The position numbers and the translations under genes are program-made. 64,000 bases of DNA from a bacterium. Lineage in GTDB: Bacteria > Myxococcota_A > Bradymonadia > UBA7976 > UBA1532. The stretch is from positions 1 through 64,000 of the forward strand of contig JAUHXC010000010.1 in assembly GCA_030427205.1 (NCBI GenBank). The letters are read 5' to 3'. The notes under the pieces were generated by a model. The model saw only the letters and a list, made by a program, of their open reading frames with translations. It had not been told where the DNA came from and ran no database searches. Positions 1 through 7,486 of this stretch are shown piece by piece. How positions within the stretch are numbered: position 1 is the first letter of the stretch; the number at the start of each line of letters is the position of its first letter.

Positions 1-232
1 CCCGCGGCGCCCGCGCGTCGATCGGCTGCGCGTCGACCTCGGCGTCGACCGGCGCGACGTCTCCGACGCCGTCGTCGATCATGGGGGTGGCGCCGTCGGG
101 CACCCGGACCTGAACGTCCGGGCCCCCCGCATCCATCGGGTCGCCGTTCATCATGTTGTCCATCACCGGGCTACAGCCCAGCGCCAGGAGCGCAGCCGCC
201 ATCGCCCACCTGTACATGCGCGAACTCATCAT
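1..232 (-). CDS. PI-PLC-like lipoprotein, N-terminal part (partial, cut by window edge)
   Basis: This is the first 77 or so codons of a lipoprotein that runs off the left edge of the window. It begins with an Arg-containing hydrophobic signal and a lipobox ending in LALGC, followed by an Asp/Ala/Pro-rich linker. It is a close copy of the N-terminus of the gene at 335-1495, displaced by exactly 1263 bp. Substitutions are confined to about the first 28 codons; the following roughly 50 codons are identical in protein. The product is therefore probably a second PI-PLC-like lipoprotein, but its catalytic part lies outside the window. ATG codons at 232 and 229 are both possible starts; 232 aligns with the start of the other copy. 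Confidence 0.75.
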   Translation of the reverse strand, partial: MMSSRMYRWAMAAALLALGCSPVMDNMMNGDPMDAGGPDVQVRVPDGATPMIDDGVGDVAPVDAEVDAQPIDARAPR

Positions 233-282
233 GCTGCCATGGTAGCCCCACCGGCAGTGGCCTGATCTACTGCCCGCGGTTG
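1..282. repeat. Tandem duplication, copy A (paired with 1264-1545)
   Basis: Bases 1-282 match 1264-1545 with only scattered differences. The match covers the 5' coding part of a lipoprotein gene and about 50 bp of its leader. The direct repeat is offset by 1263 bp, about one gene length, and so marks a tandem gene duplication. Beyond 282 the two sequences diverge abruptly. Confidence 0.9.
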
Positions 283-334
283 CGCGCCGTCCGCGCGTGG
301 GCGGCTGGCCCGGTCTGCGGCGCTCGTTGACCGC

Positions 335-1495
335 TCACCGCGGCTCGATCTGCTCCGGCCGACAGTCGGCGGGCGCCGTGACCGGATTGCACGTCGTCGG
401 ACTGCCTTCGAACGGCTCGAAGACTTCATCCGGGAATCGGGTGCCGACGAAGTGCACCCCCTCGGCCCTCAAGCGCCGGGCGCGCTCGGCGTCGTCGGTG
501 ATCGCGTGCACGAGATAGCCCGCTTCCACCAGCTCTCGCATGCGCGGCAGGCGCGCCATATCGGTCTCGAATTGGCGTACGACGGGCGGTTCGAAGGTGA
601 AGATCACCTCGTCGCGCAGCGCCTCGTCTCCTTCCAATTCGGGATCGCCGATCACGAAGAACAGCCGATCGTCCGGGTCTTCTCCGCCGGTGAGCAGGTA
701 GCGCACGCGGACGACGCCGCGGTCGTTGAGGACCAGCATGGCCTTGCCCCGCGTCTCCTCGACCGTGGGCCAGCCGTCCGCCTGGAGCGCGTGCCATAGC
801 GTGGGGTGCGCTCCGCGCACGTCGTCCGGGGTGAGGAGCCGATCTCGACCGAGCCCGGTGATGATCTGAGCTTCGAGACCGTCGAGCTGGTGCATCATCT
901 GCGACCGTGGCCCGAGCAGCTCCGACTCGCCGACGAGGATGACCACCAGCGGGTGGTCCGGGTTGGCGTCGAGCCAATCGCGCAGGTTCCACAAGCAGCT
1001 GATGAGACCGCCCGGCGGGTTCATCCGCTCCGAGCAGTTGTTCCACCGATCGACGACATGCTCGTCGGTCGCCGGGCTGATCGCCATGAATGACTGGGGA
1101 TCGCCGCTGACGTCGAGGTCGAAGACCCGGATCCCTTGCTGCTCGGCCTGCTCGGCGAGCAGCAGATGGTCGTAGCTGAACTCGTCGACCACGCCCGGCA
1201 CCAGCGACGCGTGATAGCTGTTGACGGTGGCCCGCATCTGCATCTGATTGATGCGCAGGCCCTCCCGCGGCGCCCGCGCGTCGATCGGCTGCGCGTCGAC
1301 CTCGGCGTCGACCGGCGCGACGTCTCCGACGCCGTCGTCGATCATGGGGGTGGCGCCGTCGGGCACCCGGACCTGAACGTCCGGGCCCCCGGCATCCATC
1401 GGGTCGCCGTCCATCATGCTGTCCATCACCGGGCTGCAGCCCAGCGCCAGCAGCGCAGCCGACATCGCCCACTTGCGCATGTACGAACTCGTCAT
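335..1495 (-). CDS. Lipoprotein with PI-PLC (Ca2+-dependent, PI-PLC-C1)-like domain, degenerate active site
   Basis: Predicted outer-membrane or surface lipoprotein of 386 residues. It has a signal peptide with lipobox LALGC (Cys20), an Asp/Pro/Ala-rich linker to about residue 78, then a domain resembling Ca2+-dependent phosphoinositide-specific phospholipase C. The landmarks are TVNSYH (residues 90-95), FDLDVSGDPQ, a conserved Cys pair around NNC and LISCLWNLRDWL, and NPDHPLVVILVGESE. In the PI-PLC family the first block normally reads THNSYH, and its His is catalytic; here Val91 occupies that place. The second His block is also altered, so the protein may bind ligand without hydrolysing it. 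The start at 1495 was chosen by alignment with the downstream copy; ATG 1480 is an alternative directly before the signal peptide. The family assignment is by motif only. Confidence 0.65.
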   Translation of the reverse strand: MTSSYMRKWAMSAALLALGCSPVMDSMMDGDPMDAGGPDVQVRVPDGATPMIDDGVGDVAPVDAEVDAQPIDARAPREGLRINQMQMRATVNSYHASLVPGVVDEFSYDHLLLAEQAEQQGIRVFDLDVSGDPQSFMAISPATDEHVVDRWNNCSERMNPPGGLISCLWNLRDWLDANPDHPLVVILVGESELLGPRSQMMHQLDGLEAQIITGLGRDRLLTPDDVRGAHPTLWHALQADGWPTVEETRGKAMLVLNDRGVVRVRYLLTGGEDPDDRLFFVIGDPELEGDEALRDEVIFTFEPPVVRQFETDMARLPRMRELVEAGYLVHAITDDAERARRLRAEGVHFVGTRFPDEVFEPFEGSPTTCNPVTAPADCRPEQIEPR

Positions 1496-1545
1496 GCCGC
1501 CATGGTAGCCCCACTGGCGGCGGCCTGATCTACTGCCCGCGGTTG
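1264..1545. repeat. Tandem duplication, copy B (paired with 1-282)
   Basis: Second copy of the direct repeat described at 1-282. It covers the 5' coding end and leader of the PI-PLC-like lipoprotein gene, so both gene copies carry the same upstream sequence and could be expressed in the same way. Confidence 0.9.
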
Positions 1546-1962
1546 CCGCCCCGCCCGCACAACCCCCTGGCGCGACGCCCTCCGATCGCCCACACTGGCC
1601 TGACCGAACCGTCACACACGCCCGGGCTGGGCCACACCTCGGAGAATCCCATGCCGTTCCAGCGCCTCGATCGCGACCGCGCGCCCGTGAAGATCGAAAA
1701 AAATCCGCCCGCCGACGGCCGCCCACCGGGCGGCTGAACCGCGCCGCGCCCCGGCCCGAACCCGCATTGCACCGTCGACCCGCAGCCCCGCCTCCTGCCA
1801 CGCCACCCGTGCGCCCGCCGCCGCCGCACGACACCCCTCGAATCGGCCAGATATTCGATTTGACGGCCGAAATGCGCGCCGCTACCCCTTGAAGCACGGG
1901 CCGGGAGCCAGCAGCTCCCGCCAGACAGACACCAACCATCGCACCCGATACAGGAGGCAGCC
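1546..1962. other. Intergenic region between divergent genes
   Basis: This stretch separates the minus-strand lipoprotein gene from the plus-strand gene at 1963. I see no convincing coding sequence. It must hold both promoters. The only clear structures are a GC hairpin at 1902-1920 and an AGGAGG ribosome-binding site at 1952-1957. Confidence 0.6.
1902..1920 (+). promoter_or_regulatory. Hairpin in the 5' leader of the gene at 1963
   Basis: A perfect 7-bp inverted repeat, CGGGAGC and GCTCCCG around a CAGCA loop, lies 31 bp before the AGGAGG ribosome-binding site. There is no following T run, so it is more likely a leader structure or protein site than a terminator. Function unknown. Confidence 0.4.
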
Positions 1963-2814
1963 ATGCCCGCCAACGACCTCAGCCAGTCCGAGATGAGCCT
2001 CGCCACCGAGCACCTGCTCGACGAGGCCCGCCCCTTCTTCGAGGATACGCCCTACCTCGCCCACCTCATCGCGCCCACCGAGTCGCTGATGCAGGCGTTC
2101 GTCGACGACCAGGCCGACCCGCAGGCCGAGGCCCGCGAGGCGGCGGCGAACGTGCAGGCCCACGCCGGCCGCTTCGACGACCAGATCCGGGCGCTCGACC
2201 ACTTCCTGCTCGGGTTCGCGCTGCTCGAGCCCGACCCCGCGCGCCGGGCGCGCATCGAGCACGCCCACGCCGAGGTGCTGCCCGACGGGCGGCAGCTCGT
2301 CAACCGCAGCGCCGGCGACAAGGCGGCCGAGGCCCGGCTGATGGACGGCCGGCTCGAGGGCGACGTGCACGCCACCCTCGACAACCTGTGGGTCGCCCGC
2401 ACGACCCTGCTCAGCTTCGTGCGCCGCGACGTGATGGCGCAGGCCGAGCTGCTCGGCGACGCGCAGGCCGAGCGGCTCGCCATCGAGTCCCGCGTCAGCC
2501 GCCGCACCCGGGGCTACAACCTGACCACCCGCCGCCGGTTCCTGCAGCTCGAGAGCGGGGTGCGCGCGCTGCTCGACATCCACGGGGCCGACGACGACCT
2601 GCGCGAGGGCTGCCTCGGCTTCGTCGACCGCCTCATCGGGCAGGCCGAGCGGCGGGCGGCTGCGCGTCGCCTGAGCAATCAGGGCCCGCTCGCGCCGCCG
2701 GCTCAGGCGCCCATCGCCGCGCCGGTCGACGCGCCGGGCGAGGCGCGCAGCGACGGCGGATCGGAGCCGGCCGTTCGCCCCGGCTCGTCGACGGACAACG
2801 GCACCCGGGCCTGA
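1963..2814 (+). CDS. Hypothetical alpha-helical protein
   Basis: A 283-residue cytoplasmic protein with no signal peptide or membrane segment. The start is well supported by AGGAGG six bases upstream of the ATG. Residues 1-225 are rich in Ala, Arg, Glu and Leu and look largely helical, with charged stretches such as RRTRGYNLTTRRRFLQLE. The last 55 residues are Pro/Ala/Gly/Ser-rich and probably disordered. No catalytic motif was recognised and I do not assign a family. It is bordered by intergenic sequence on the left and by the tandem-repeat arrays immediately on the right. Confidence 0.8.
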   Translation: MPANDLSQSEMSLATEHLLDEARPFFEDTPYLAHLIAPTESLMQAFVDDQADPQAEAREAAANVQAHAGRFDDQIRALDHFLLGFALLEPDPARRARIEHAHAEVLPDGRQLVNRSAGDKAAEARLMDGRLEGDVHATLDNLWVARTTLLSFVRRDVMAQAELLGDAQAERLAIESRVSRRTRGYNLTTRRRFLQLESGVRALLDIHGADDDLREGCLGFVDRLIGQAERRAAARRLSNQGPLAPPAQAPIAAPVDAPGEARSDGGSEPAVRPGSSTDNGTRA

Positions 2815-2849
2815 TCGCGCCGCCGCCCGCCGCGCTGAGGCCGCCGTCG

Positions 2850-3540
2850 GGGTGACACCCCGGCTGCCGCGGTCGAGACCCCCTGGGCAAGGGGTGCTGA
2901 CCGACCCCCACCTCGGTCGAGACCCCCTGGGCAAGGGGGTGCTGACCGACCCCCACCTCGGTCGAGACCCCCTGGGCAGGGGGTGCTGACCGACCCCCAC
3001 CTCGGTCGCGACCCCCTGGGCAGGGGTGCTGACCGACCCCCACCTCGGTCGAGACCCCCTTGGCAGGGGGTGCTGACCGACCCCCACCTCGGTCGAGACC
3101 CCCTTGGCAGGGGGTGCTGACCGACCCCCACCTCGGTCGAGACCCCTGGACGAGGGGTCCGCGCCGACCCCCACCTCGGTCGAGACCCCCTTGGCGAGGC
3201 CTGCACGCTGACCCCGACCTCGGTCGAGACCCCTGGGCAAGGGGTGGACGCTGACCCCGACCTCGGTCGAGACCCCCTGGGCAGGGGGTGCTGACCGACC
3301 CCCACCTCGGTCGGGACCCCCTTGGCCAGGCCTGCACGCTGAACCCGGCCTCGGTCGAGACCCCTGGGCAAGGGGTGGACGCGGACCCCGACCTCGGTCG
3401 GGACCCCCTGGACGAGGGCTTCGCGCTGAACCCGGCCTCGGTCGAGACCCCTGGGCAAGGGGTGGACGCGGACCCCGACCTCGGTCGGGACCCCCTGGAC
3501 GAGGGCTTCGCGCTGAACCCGGCCTCGGTCGACACCCCTG
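2850..3540. repeat. Tandem repeat array 1, about 16 units of 43-45 bp
   Basis: The core CCTCGGTCG recurs at 2911, 2956, 3000, 3043, 3087, 3131, 3174, 3218, 3261, 3305, 3349, 3392, 3436, 3479 and 3523, a period of 43-45 bp, with a degenerate first unit. Each unit contains two self-complementary elements: CGACC...GGTCG around the core, and a C-run/G-run hairpin such as ACCCCCTGGGCAAGGGGGT. Later units vary the second element (for example GACCCCTGGACGAGGGGTC), partly preserving pairing. A 44-bp period is not a multiple of three and the units shift frame, so the long open frames through it are probably an artefact of GC content. There are no unique spacers, so this is not a CRISPR array. Confidence 0.9.
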
Positions 3541-3941
3541 GGCGAGGGGGTGGCGACCGAGGTGGGGTCGAGCGTCGGACCCTCTCGACGCACTTCGCAC
3601 CGAGAGCGAGCCGGCGCGGAGGCCCGGGCAAGGGGGTGGCGACCGAGGTGGGGTCGAGCGTCGGACCCTCTCGACGCACTTCGCACCGAGAGCGAGCCGG
3701 CGCGGAGGCCCGGGCAAGGGGGTGGCGACCGAGGTGGGGTCGAGCGTCGGACCCTGTCGACGCACTTCGCACCGAGAGCGGGCCGGCGCGGAGGCCCGGG
3801 CAAGGGGGTCACGACCGAGGTGGGTCGAGCGTCGGACCCTGTCGACGCACTTCGCACCGAGAGCGGCCCGACGCGGAGGCCCGGGCAAGGGGGTCACGAC
3901 CGAGGTGGGGTCGAGCGTCGGACCCTGTCGATGCACAGCTG
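3541..3941. repeat. Tandem repeat array 2, about 5 units of 85-86 bp, core inverted relative to array 1
   Basis: The core GACCGAGG recurs at 3555, 3641, 3727, 3813 and 3898. The surrounding CGACCGAGGTGGGGTCG is the reverse complement of the array 1 core CGACCCCCACCTCGGTCG apart from one base. The unit also carries a GTCGGACCCT...GTCGACGCACTTCGCACCGAGAGC-type segment that array 1 lacks. The array abuts an exonuclease remnant at about 3942, with the last unit merging directly into coding sequence. Confidence 0.9.
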
Positions 3942-4282
3942 ACTACGCGCCGTTCGAGACCGAGGTGATGGGGCGCTACGGGCTGCCGCTGAAGCACGTC
4001 TTCGATACGTGCGCCGAGTCGCGCAAGCAGCGGGGCAAGGTCGACGGCGGGCACAACCTCGAGGCGGTCTGCGCCCGCGAGCTGGGGATCGAGCTGGACA
4101 AGACCGACCAGACCAGCGACTGGACCCGCCGGCCGTTGGCGGAGCATCAGGTGGCGTATGCCGCGGTCGACGCCGAGGTCATGCTGGACGTGTCCGACGT
4201 GTTCAAGTCGGGGCGGCTGATTCGAGCGAGCGAGATATCGAAGGACGGTGCCGCCGACGTGCCTGACGGTGGCGTCGCCTGA
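3942..4282 (+). pseudogene. C-terminal remnant of an RNase D-like (DEDDy) 3'-5' exonuclease
   Basis: The translated remnant is clearly from a DEDDy 3'-5' exonuclease. It reads YAPFETEVMGRYGL, then VFDTC, GHNLEAVCARELGIELDK, a TSDWTRRPL block, and HQVAYAAVDAEVML, which carries the motif III Tyr and Asp. Motif I (DxE) and most or all of motif II are missing. The open frame continues upstream only into repeat array 2, whose translation has no exonuclease character. The N-terminal half is not present between the preceding gene and the arrays. Most likely array expansion or a deletion with its endpoint in the array destroyed the gene. Expression as an array-exonuclease fusion (for example from 3722) is possible but unlikely to give an active nuclease. 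Confidence 0.75.
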
Positions 4283-4532
4283 TCTTCACCCGCGAGAGGG
4301 CACCGAACAGACGTGACGCGCCCTGCCCGTCGACGGCGCCGCACGCGCCCGTCGGCGACGTCGAACGCGGGCCCGCTCGGCGCGCCGCGGACCCCCGAGA
4401 ACGCCGCGCGTCTCACCCTCTGCGCGATCCCGCGCATCGAAGCCGCCGGCCGGTGTATCACCATGGATACATGCGCAGCGGCCGGCGCGCCGGTGGGCCG
4501 CGTCCCTTTCAACCCCCGACCGAGGAGCCGAC

Positions 4533-5354
4533 ATGCAGCGCTTCGACAACATCCTCATCTGCCTCGACCCGCAGAACGACCCCGAGGCGGCGGTGAAGCG
4601 GGTCGAGAGCTTCGCGGTGCCCGGCGGGGTGACGCTCACCGCGCTGCACGTGCTCAGCGACGGCCCCGACGCGCCCTCGGCCGAGCAGGTCCGGCAGCGG
4701 CTGACGGCGCTCGTCTCATCGCTGCGTGAGGCGGGCGTCGAGGTCGCCGTCGAGGTGCGCGCCGGCCGGCCCGACCTCGTGATCCTCGACGCCGTCGCCC
4801 GCGAAGGCCACGATCTGGTGGTCAAGGTCATCGAGCACGAAGACTGGTTCAAGCGCGCGTTCTACAGCACCACCGACCTGCACCTGCTGCGCCGCTGCCC
4901 GGCGCCTGTGCTGCTCGTCGAGCCCAGCCGGGTCGGTCCGCTGCGGCGGGTCCTGGTGGCGGTCGATCTGTGGGCCGAGCCCGAGGGGCTGGCGCTCAAC
5001 GAGAAGTGCCTCTCGCTGGGTCGGTCGCTGGCCCACCTCGACGGCGCCGAGCTGCACGTGGTGTACGTGCAGCGGTACTACGGCGGCGAAGAGACCCGCG
5101 AGCGCCGGCAGGATCTGGTCCACCGCTGGAGCGGCGAGCGCCCGTCGACCCGGTTCCACTTCCTCAAGGGCGACCCGCGGGAGGCCATCCCGCGGCTGGT
5201 CGACGAGGCCGACATCGACCTGGTCGTCATGGGCACCGTGGGCCGTACGGGCATCGCCGGGCTGCTCGTCGGCAATACCGCCGAGTCGGTGATCGGGCAG
5301 ATCGAGAGCGCCCTGCTCGCGGTCAAGCCGTCGGGCTTCGTCCCGTCGGTGTAG
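4533..5354 (+). CDS. Tandem-domain universal stress protein (UspA family)
   Basis: A 273-residue cytoplasmic protein made of two Usp domains, as in UspE-type proteins. The first (about 1-132) begins FDNILICLDP; the second (about 136-270) begins RRVLVAVDLW and ends with GTVGRTGIAGLLVGNTAE, which fits the Usp ATP-binding pattern G-x2-G-x9-G-(S/T). The first domain lacks that glycine-rich motif, so ATP binding is probably limited to the second domain. GAGGAG lies 5-10 bases before the ATG. The 3' end overlaps the convergent regulator gene by 32 bp. The family is involved in stress survival; the specific trigger is not visible from sequence. Confidence 0.9.
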   Translation: MQRFDNILICLDPQNDPEAAVKRVESFAVPGGVTLTALHVLSDGPDAPSAEQVRQRLTALVSSLREAGVEVAVEVRAGRPDLVILDAVAREGHDLVVKVIEHEDWFKRAFYSTTDLHLLRRCPAPVLLVEPSRVGPLRRVLVAVDLWAEPEGLALNEKCLSLGRSLAHLDGAELHVVYVQRYYGGEETRERRQDLVHRWSGERPSTRFHFLKGDPREAIPRLVDEADIDLVVMGTVGRTGIAGLLVGNTAESVIGQIESALLAVKPSGFVPSV

Positions 5355-5916
5355 CGCGCGGCGAGAGGCCCGCGCCCGCCGGCGAGCGCCGCGCCACCGC
5401 GTGGATGCGGGTGTAGAAGCTGCCGCTGGCCTGCTCCCAGTTGACCACCCGCTCGCCGAACGCCGGCGACAGAAACAGCGCGTGCATGTTGGGCACCGCG
5501 CCGAAGGCCGCCAGCATGCGCCGCGCGGGGCCGTTGGTGCGCAGGAAGTTCCAGTCCCGATCGACCACGAAGGCCGGAAACGGCCAGTGGCGCAGCACCT
5601 GCTGCGCCATGAGGTCCAAGGTGGTCTGCAGCGCCGGCCCCTCCAGCACGCGCGCGGGGTAGGGGTTGCGGAACCCGGAGGCGGCGAAGAGCGCCGCGCT
5701 CTGCGCCGCGGTGAGCCCGAGGCCCGCGACGAGGCGGCCGAGCATCGCCCGGGTCGGCGCCGAGCGGCCGGTCTCGAGGAACGAGACGTGGCGCTGCGTC
5801 GTATCGATCGTATGGGCGACGGCCTCCTGGGTCATCCCCAGCGCGCGCCGCACCGCGCGCAGCGCGTCGCCGAAGTGCGCCTGCGCCTTTGCTGTCCGGG
5901 CCTTCGCTGTCTGCAT
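5323..5916 (-). CDS. XRE-family regulator with truncated MmyB-like ligand-binding domain
   Basis: DNA-binding regulator of 197 residues from this start. An XRE helix-turn-helix comes first (HFGDALRAVRRALGMTQEAV ... QRHVSFLETGRSAPT), then the start of an MmyB-like domain (LDLMAQQVLRHWPFPAFVVD, NFLRTNGPARRMLAAF, VVNWEQASGSFYTRI). MmyB-like regulators normally continue for several tens of residues more; here the frame passes into an Arg/Pro/Ser-rich tail overlapping the convergent stress gene antisense, so the ligand domain appears cut short by a frameshift or deletion. ATG 5916 was chosen because GGCGGTGAAG precedes it; the frame is open to 6012 but those residues look non-coding. It faces a small membrane-protein gene at 6099. 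Confidence 0.7.
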   Translation of the reverse strand: MQTAKARTAKAQAHFGDALRAVRRALGMTQEAVAHTIDTTQRHVSFLETGRSAPTRAMLGRLVAGLGLTAAQSAALFAASGFRNPYPARVLEGPALQTTLDLMAQQVLRHWPFPAFVVDRDWNFLRTNGPARRMLAAFGAVPNMHALFLSPAFGERVVNWEQASGSFYTRIHAVARRSPAGAGLSPRATPTGRSPTA

Positions 5917-6098
5917 CTTCACCGCCTGCGTCTGCCGGGGCCGCCTGCCTCTGCGAGGGCTGATGTACGCGCCGTCGCATCCGCGGTCTATTCCCTGTGG
6001 GGGAACAGACACGACACCCTCGCCCGCGGATACCGTGGTCGTCGCGCGGCCCGCTTCGCCATGGCGGCGACGCCCGACCCGCTGCCTTGGGAGGCCCC

Positions 6099-6632
6099 AT
6101 GAACGACGCGCTCATCTCCACCCTCGGGCTCGTGCTGTGCCTGGCCCCCGGCCTCGTGCACGGCGCCGAGCTGATCTCGCCGATGCTCTCGCGCTGGGTC
6201 ATCAACGTCGTCCTGCCCGTCTTCGGGCCCGGCGTGCCGCGGGCCGACGCCGCCCTGAGCCACGACGAGCAGATCGCCATGCTCGACGCGGCCCGCGCGG
6301 CCGGGCCCGCCGGCAAGGACGCCGCCGCCGATGATTACGTCTTCCTGATGCTCTTCGAGCAGCGGCAGGGCGGCATCGCCTTCGCCTCGGTGGTCGTCGG
6401 CGTGGTCTACGGGCTCGGGCTCTCGCTGGGGGCCCGCGCGCCGCTGCACCTGATGTTCGGGGTGATGTCGGTCTTGTTCGCGCTGGTCAACGCCAACCAC
6501 GCCGGCCTGCCCGGCCTCGGGCGGCATCCGCGGGTCTCGCGGCACGGCCGCCACGTGGGCCTGCTGTTCGCGCCGTTCTGGGCGGCCGCGGCGGTGCTCA
6601 ACGTCCTGGCGTTCACCGCCGCCACGGCGTAG
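6099..6632 (+). CDS. Small integral membrane protein of unknown function
   Basis: A 177-residue membrane protein. Hydrophobic segments are visible near the N-terminus (ALISTLGLVLCLAPGLV), in the middle (GIAFASVVVGVVYGLGLSL, then LMFGVMSVLFALVNA) and at the C-terminus (FAPFWAAAAVLNVLAFTA), giving about four helices. A hydrophilic loop with DAALSHDEQIAMLDAARAAG separates the first two. GGGAGG just upstream of ATG 6099 decides the start. No family was recognised. It is divergent from the MmyB-type regulator, which may control it. Confidence 0.75.
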   Translation: MNDALISTLGLVLCLAPGLVHGAELISPMLSRWVINVVLPVFGPGVPRADAALSHDEQIAMLDAARAAGPAGKDAAADDYVFLMLFEQRQGGIAFASVVVGVVYGLGLSLGARAPLHLMFGVMSVLFALVNANHAGLPGLGRHPRVSRHGRHVGLLFAPFWAAAAVLNVLAFTAATA

Positions 6633-6898
6633 CCGGAGGGCTCCGCCGGACACCCCTGATCGTGGCACCATGGGGACTCGGCAAGAACCGCGTCGGCGAT
6701 TCGGACGCCGCTGCACGTACGCAGAGCCGCTTTCGTCCTCGAACCCATCGTCGACGCACCTCATGGTGCGCCCTCCTCGGGTTCTGCGGGCGCGCTGGCT
6801 CTGCGCACGCACATCGACGCCCTCGGTCGCTCGACGCGTTTCCCGCCGAGCCCCGAGAAAGTCGGTCACGTTTTGCCGACTCATCGCCACTCAGGGGC

Positions 6899-7486
6899 AT
6901 GACGATCGCCGCCCGAACCCCACCCGCCTGTCCGCCCCCGATCGCCGAGCTGATCGCGCGGGGCGAGCACCGCGCCGCGCTCTCGAGATGCGCCGCCGAG
7001 CACGGCCCGGCCATCGGCCGCCTGTGCATGGCGCTGCTCGGCTCGCAGGCCGAGGCCGAAGAGCATACCCAGGAGACCCTGCTCGCCGCCTACGACGGCT
7101 TCGCCACGTGGCGCGGTGAAGGCGACGTGCGGGCCTGGCTCTTCGGCATCGCCCGCCGCCGCTGCGCGCGCCGGCTCGCGACCCGGCAACGCCGGGCCCA
7201 CCGCCTGCGGCTGTTGGAGGGACCGCAGCCGCCGGGCACGCCGGTCGACGAGCACGTGCATACCCGCCGACAGGCCGCGGCGCTGCGCCGGGCCCTCGAG
7301 CAGGTCGAGCCCTCGCTGCGCGAGGCGGTCGTGCTGCGCTACCAGTCGGGGCTCAGCTATCGCGAGATCGCCGCGATCTGCGGCATCGAGGAGGCGGCGG
7401 CGCGCAAGCGCACCAGCCGCGCGCTGGCCCGGCTGCGGGCGATCATGAACCCGGAGGCCCGGCGCGGTCGGGAGGTGCAGCGATGA
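6899..7486 (+). CDS. ECF-type RNA polymerase sigma factor
   Basis: A 195-residue sigma-70 family factor of the extracytoplasmic-function class. Region 2 runs through AEAEEHTQETLLAAYDGFATWRGEG and VRAWLFGIARRRCARRL; region 4 is LREAVVLRYQSGLSYREIAAICGIEEAAARKR, a typical helix-turn-helix for the -35 element. Its stop codon overlaps the start of the next gene in an ATGA, so the two are translationally coupled. That position is normally held by a cognate anti-sigma factor, which makes the giant membrane protein downstream its likely regulator. Confidence 0.92.
   Translation: MTIAARTPPACPPPIAELIARGEHRAALSRCAAEHGPAIGRLCMALLGSQAEAEEHTQETLLAAYDGFATWRGEGDVRAWLFGIARRRCARRLATRQRRAHRLRLLEGPQPPGTPVDEHVHTRRQAAALRRALEQVEPSLREAVVLRYQSGLSYREIAAICGIEEAAARKRTSRALARLRAIMNPEARRGREVQR

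Noticed and set aside
1882..3936. A 684-residue minus-strand open frame, and other long frames, through the repeat arrays
   Set aside because: The units are 43-45 bp and shift frame, composition is only Pro/Arg/Gly/Ser, and several frames are open at once; this is a GC artefact.
2850..3941. CRISPR array
   Set aside because: The repeats are contiguous with no unique spacers, units vary, and no cas gene is present.
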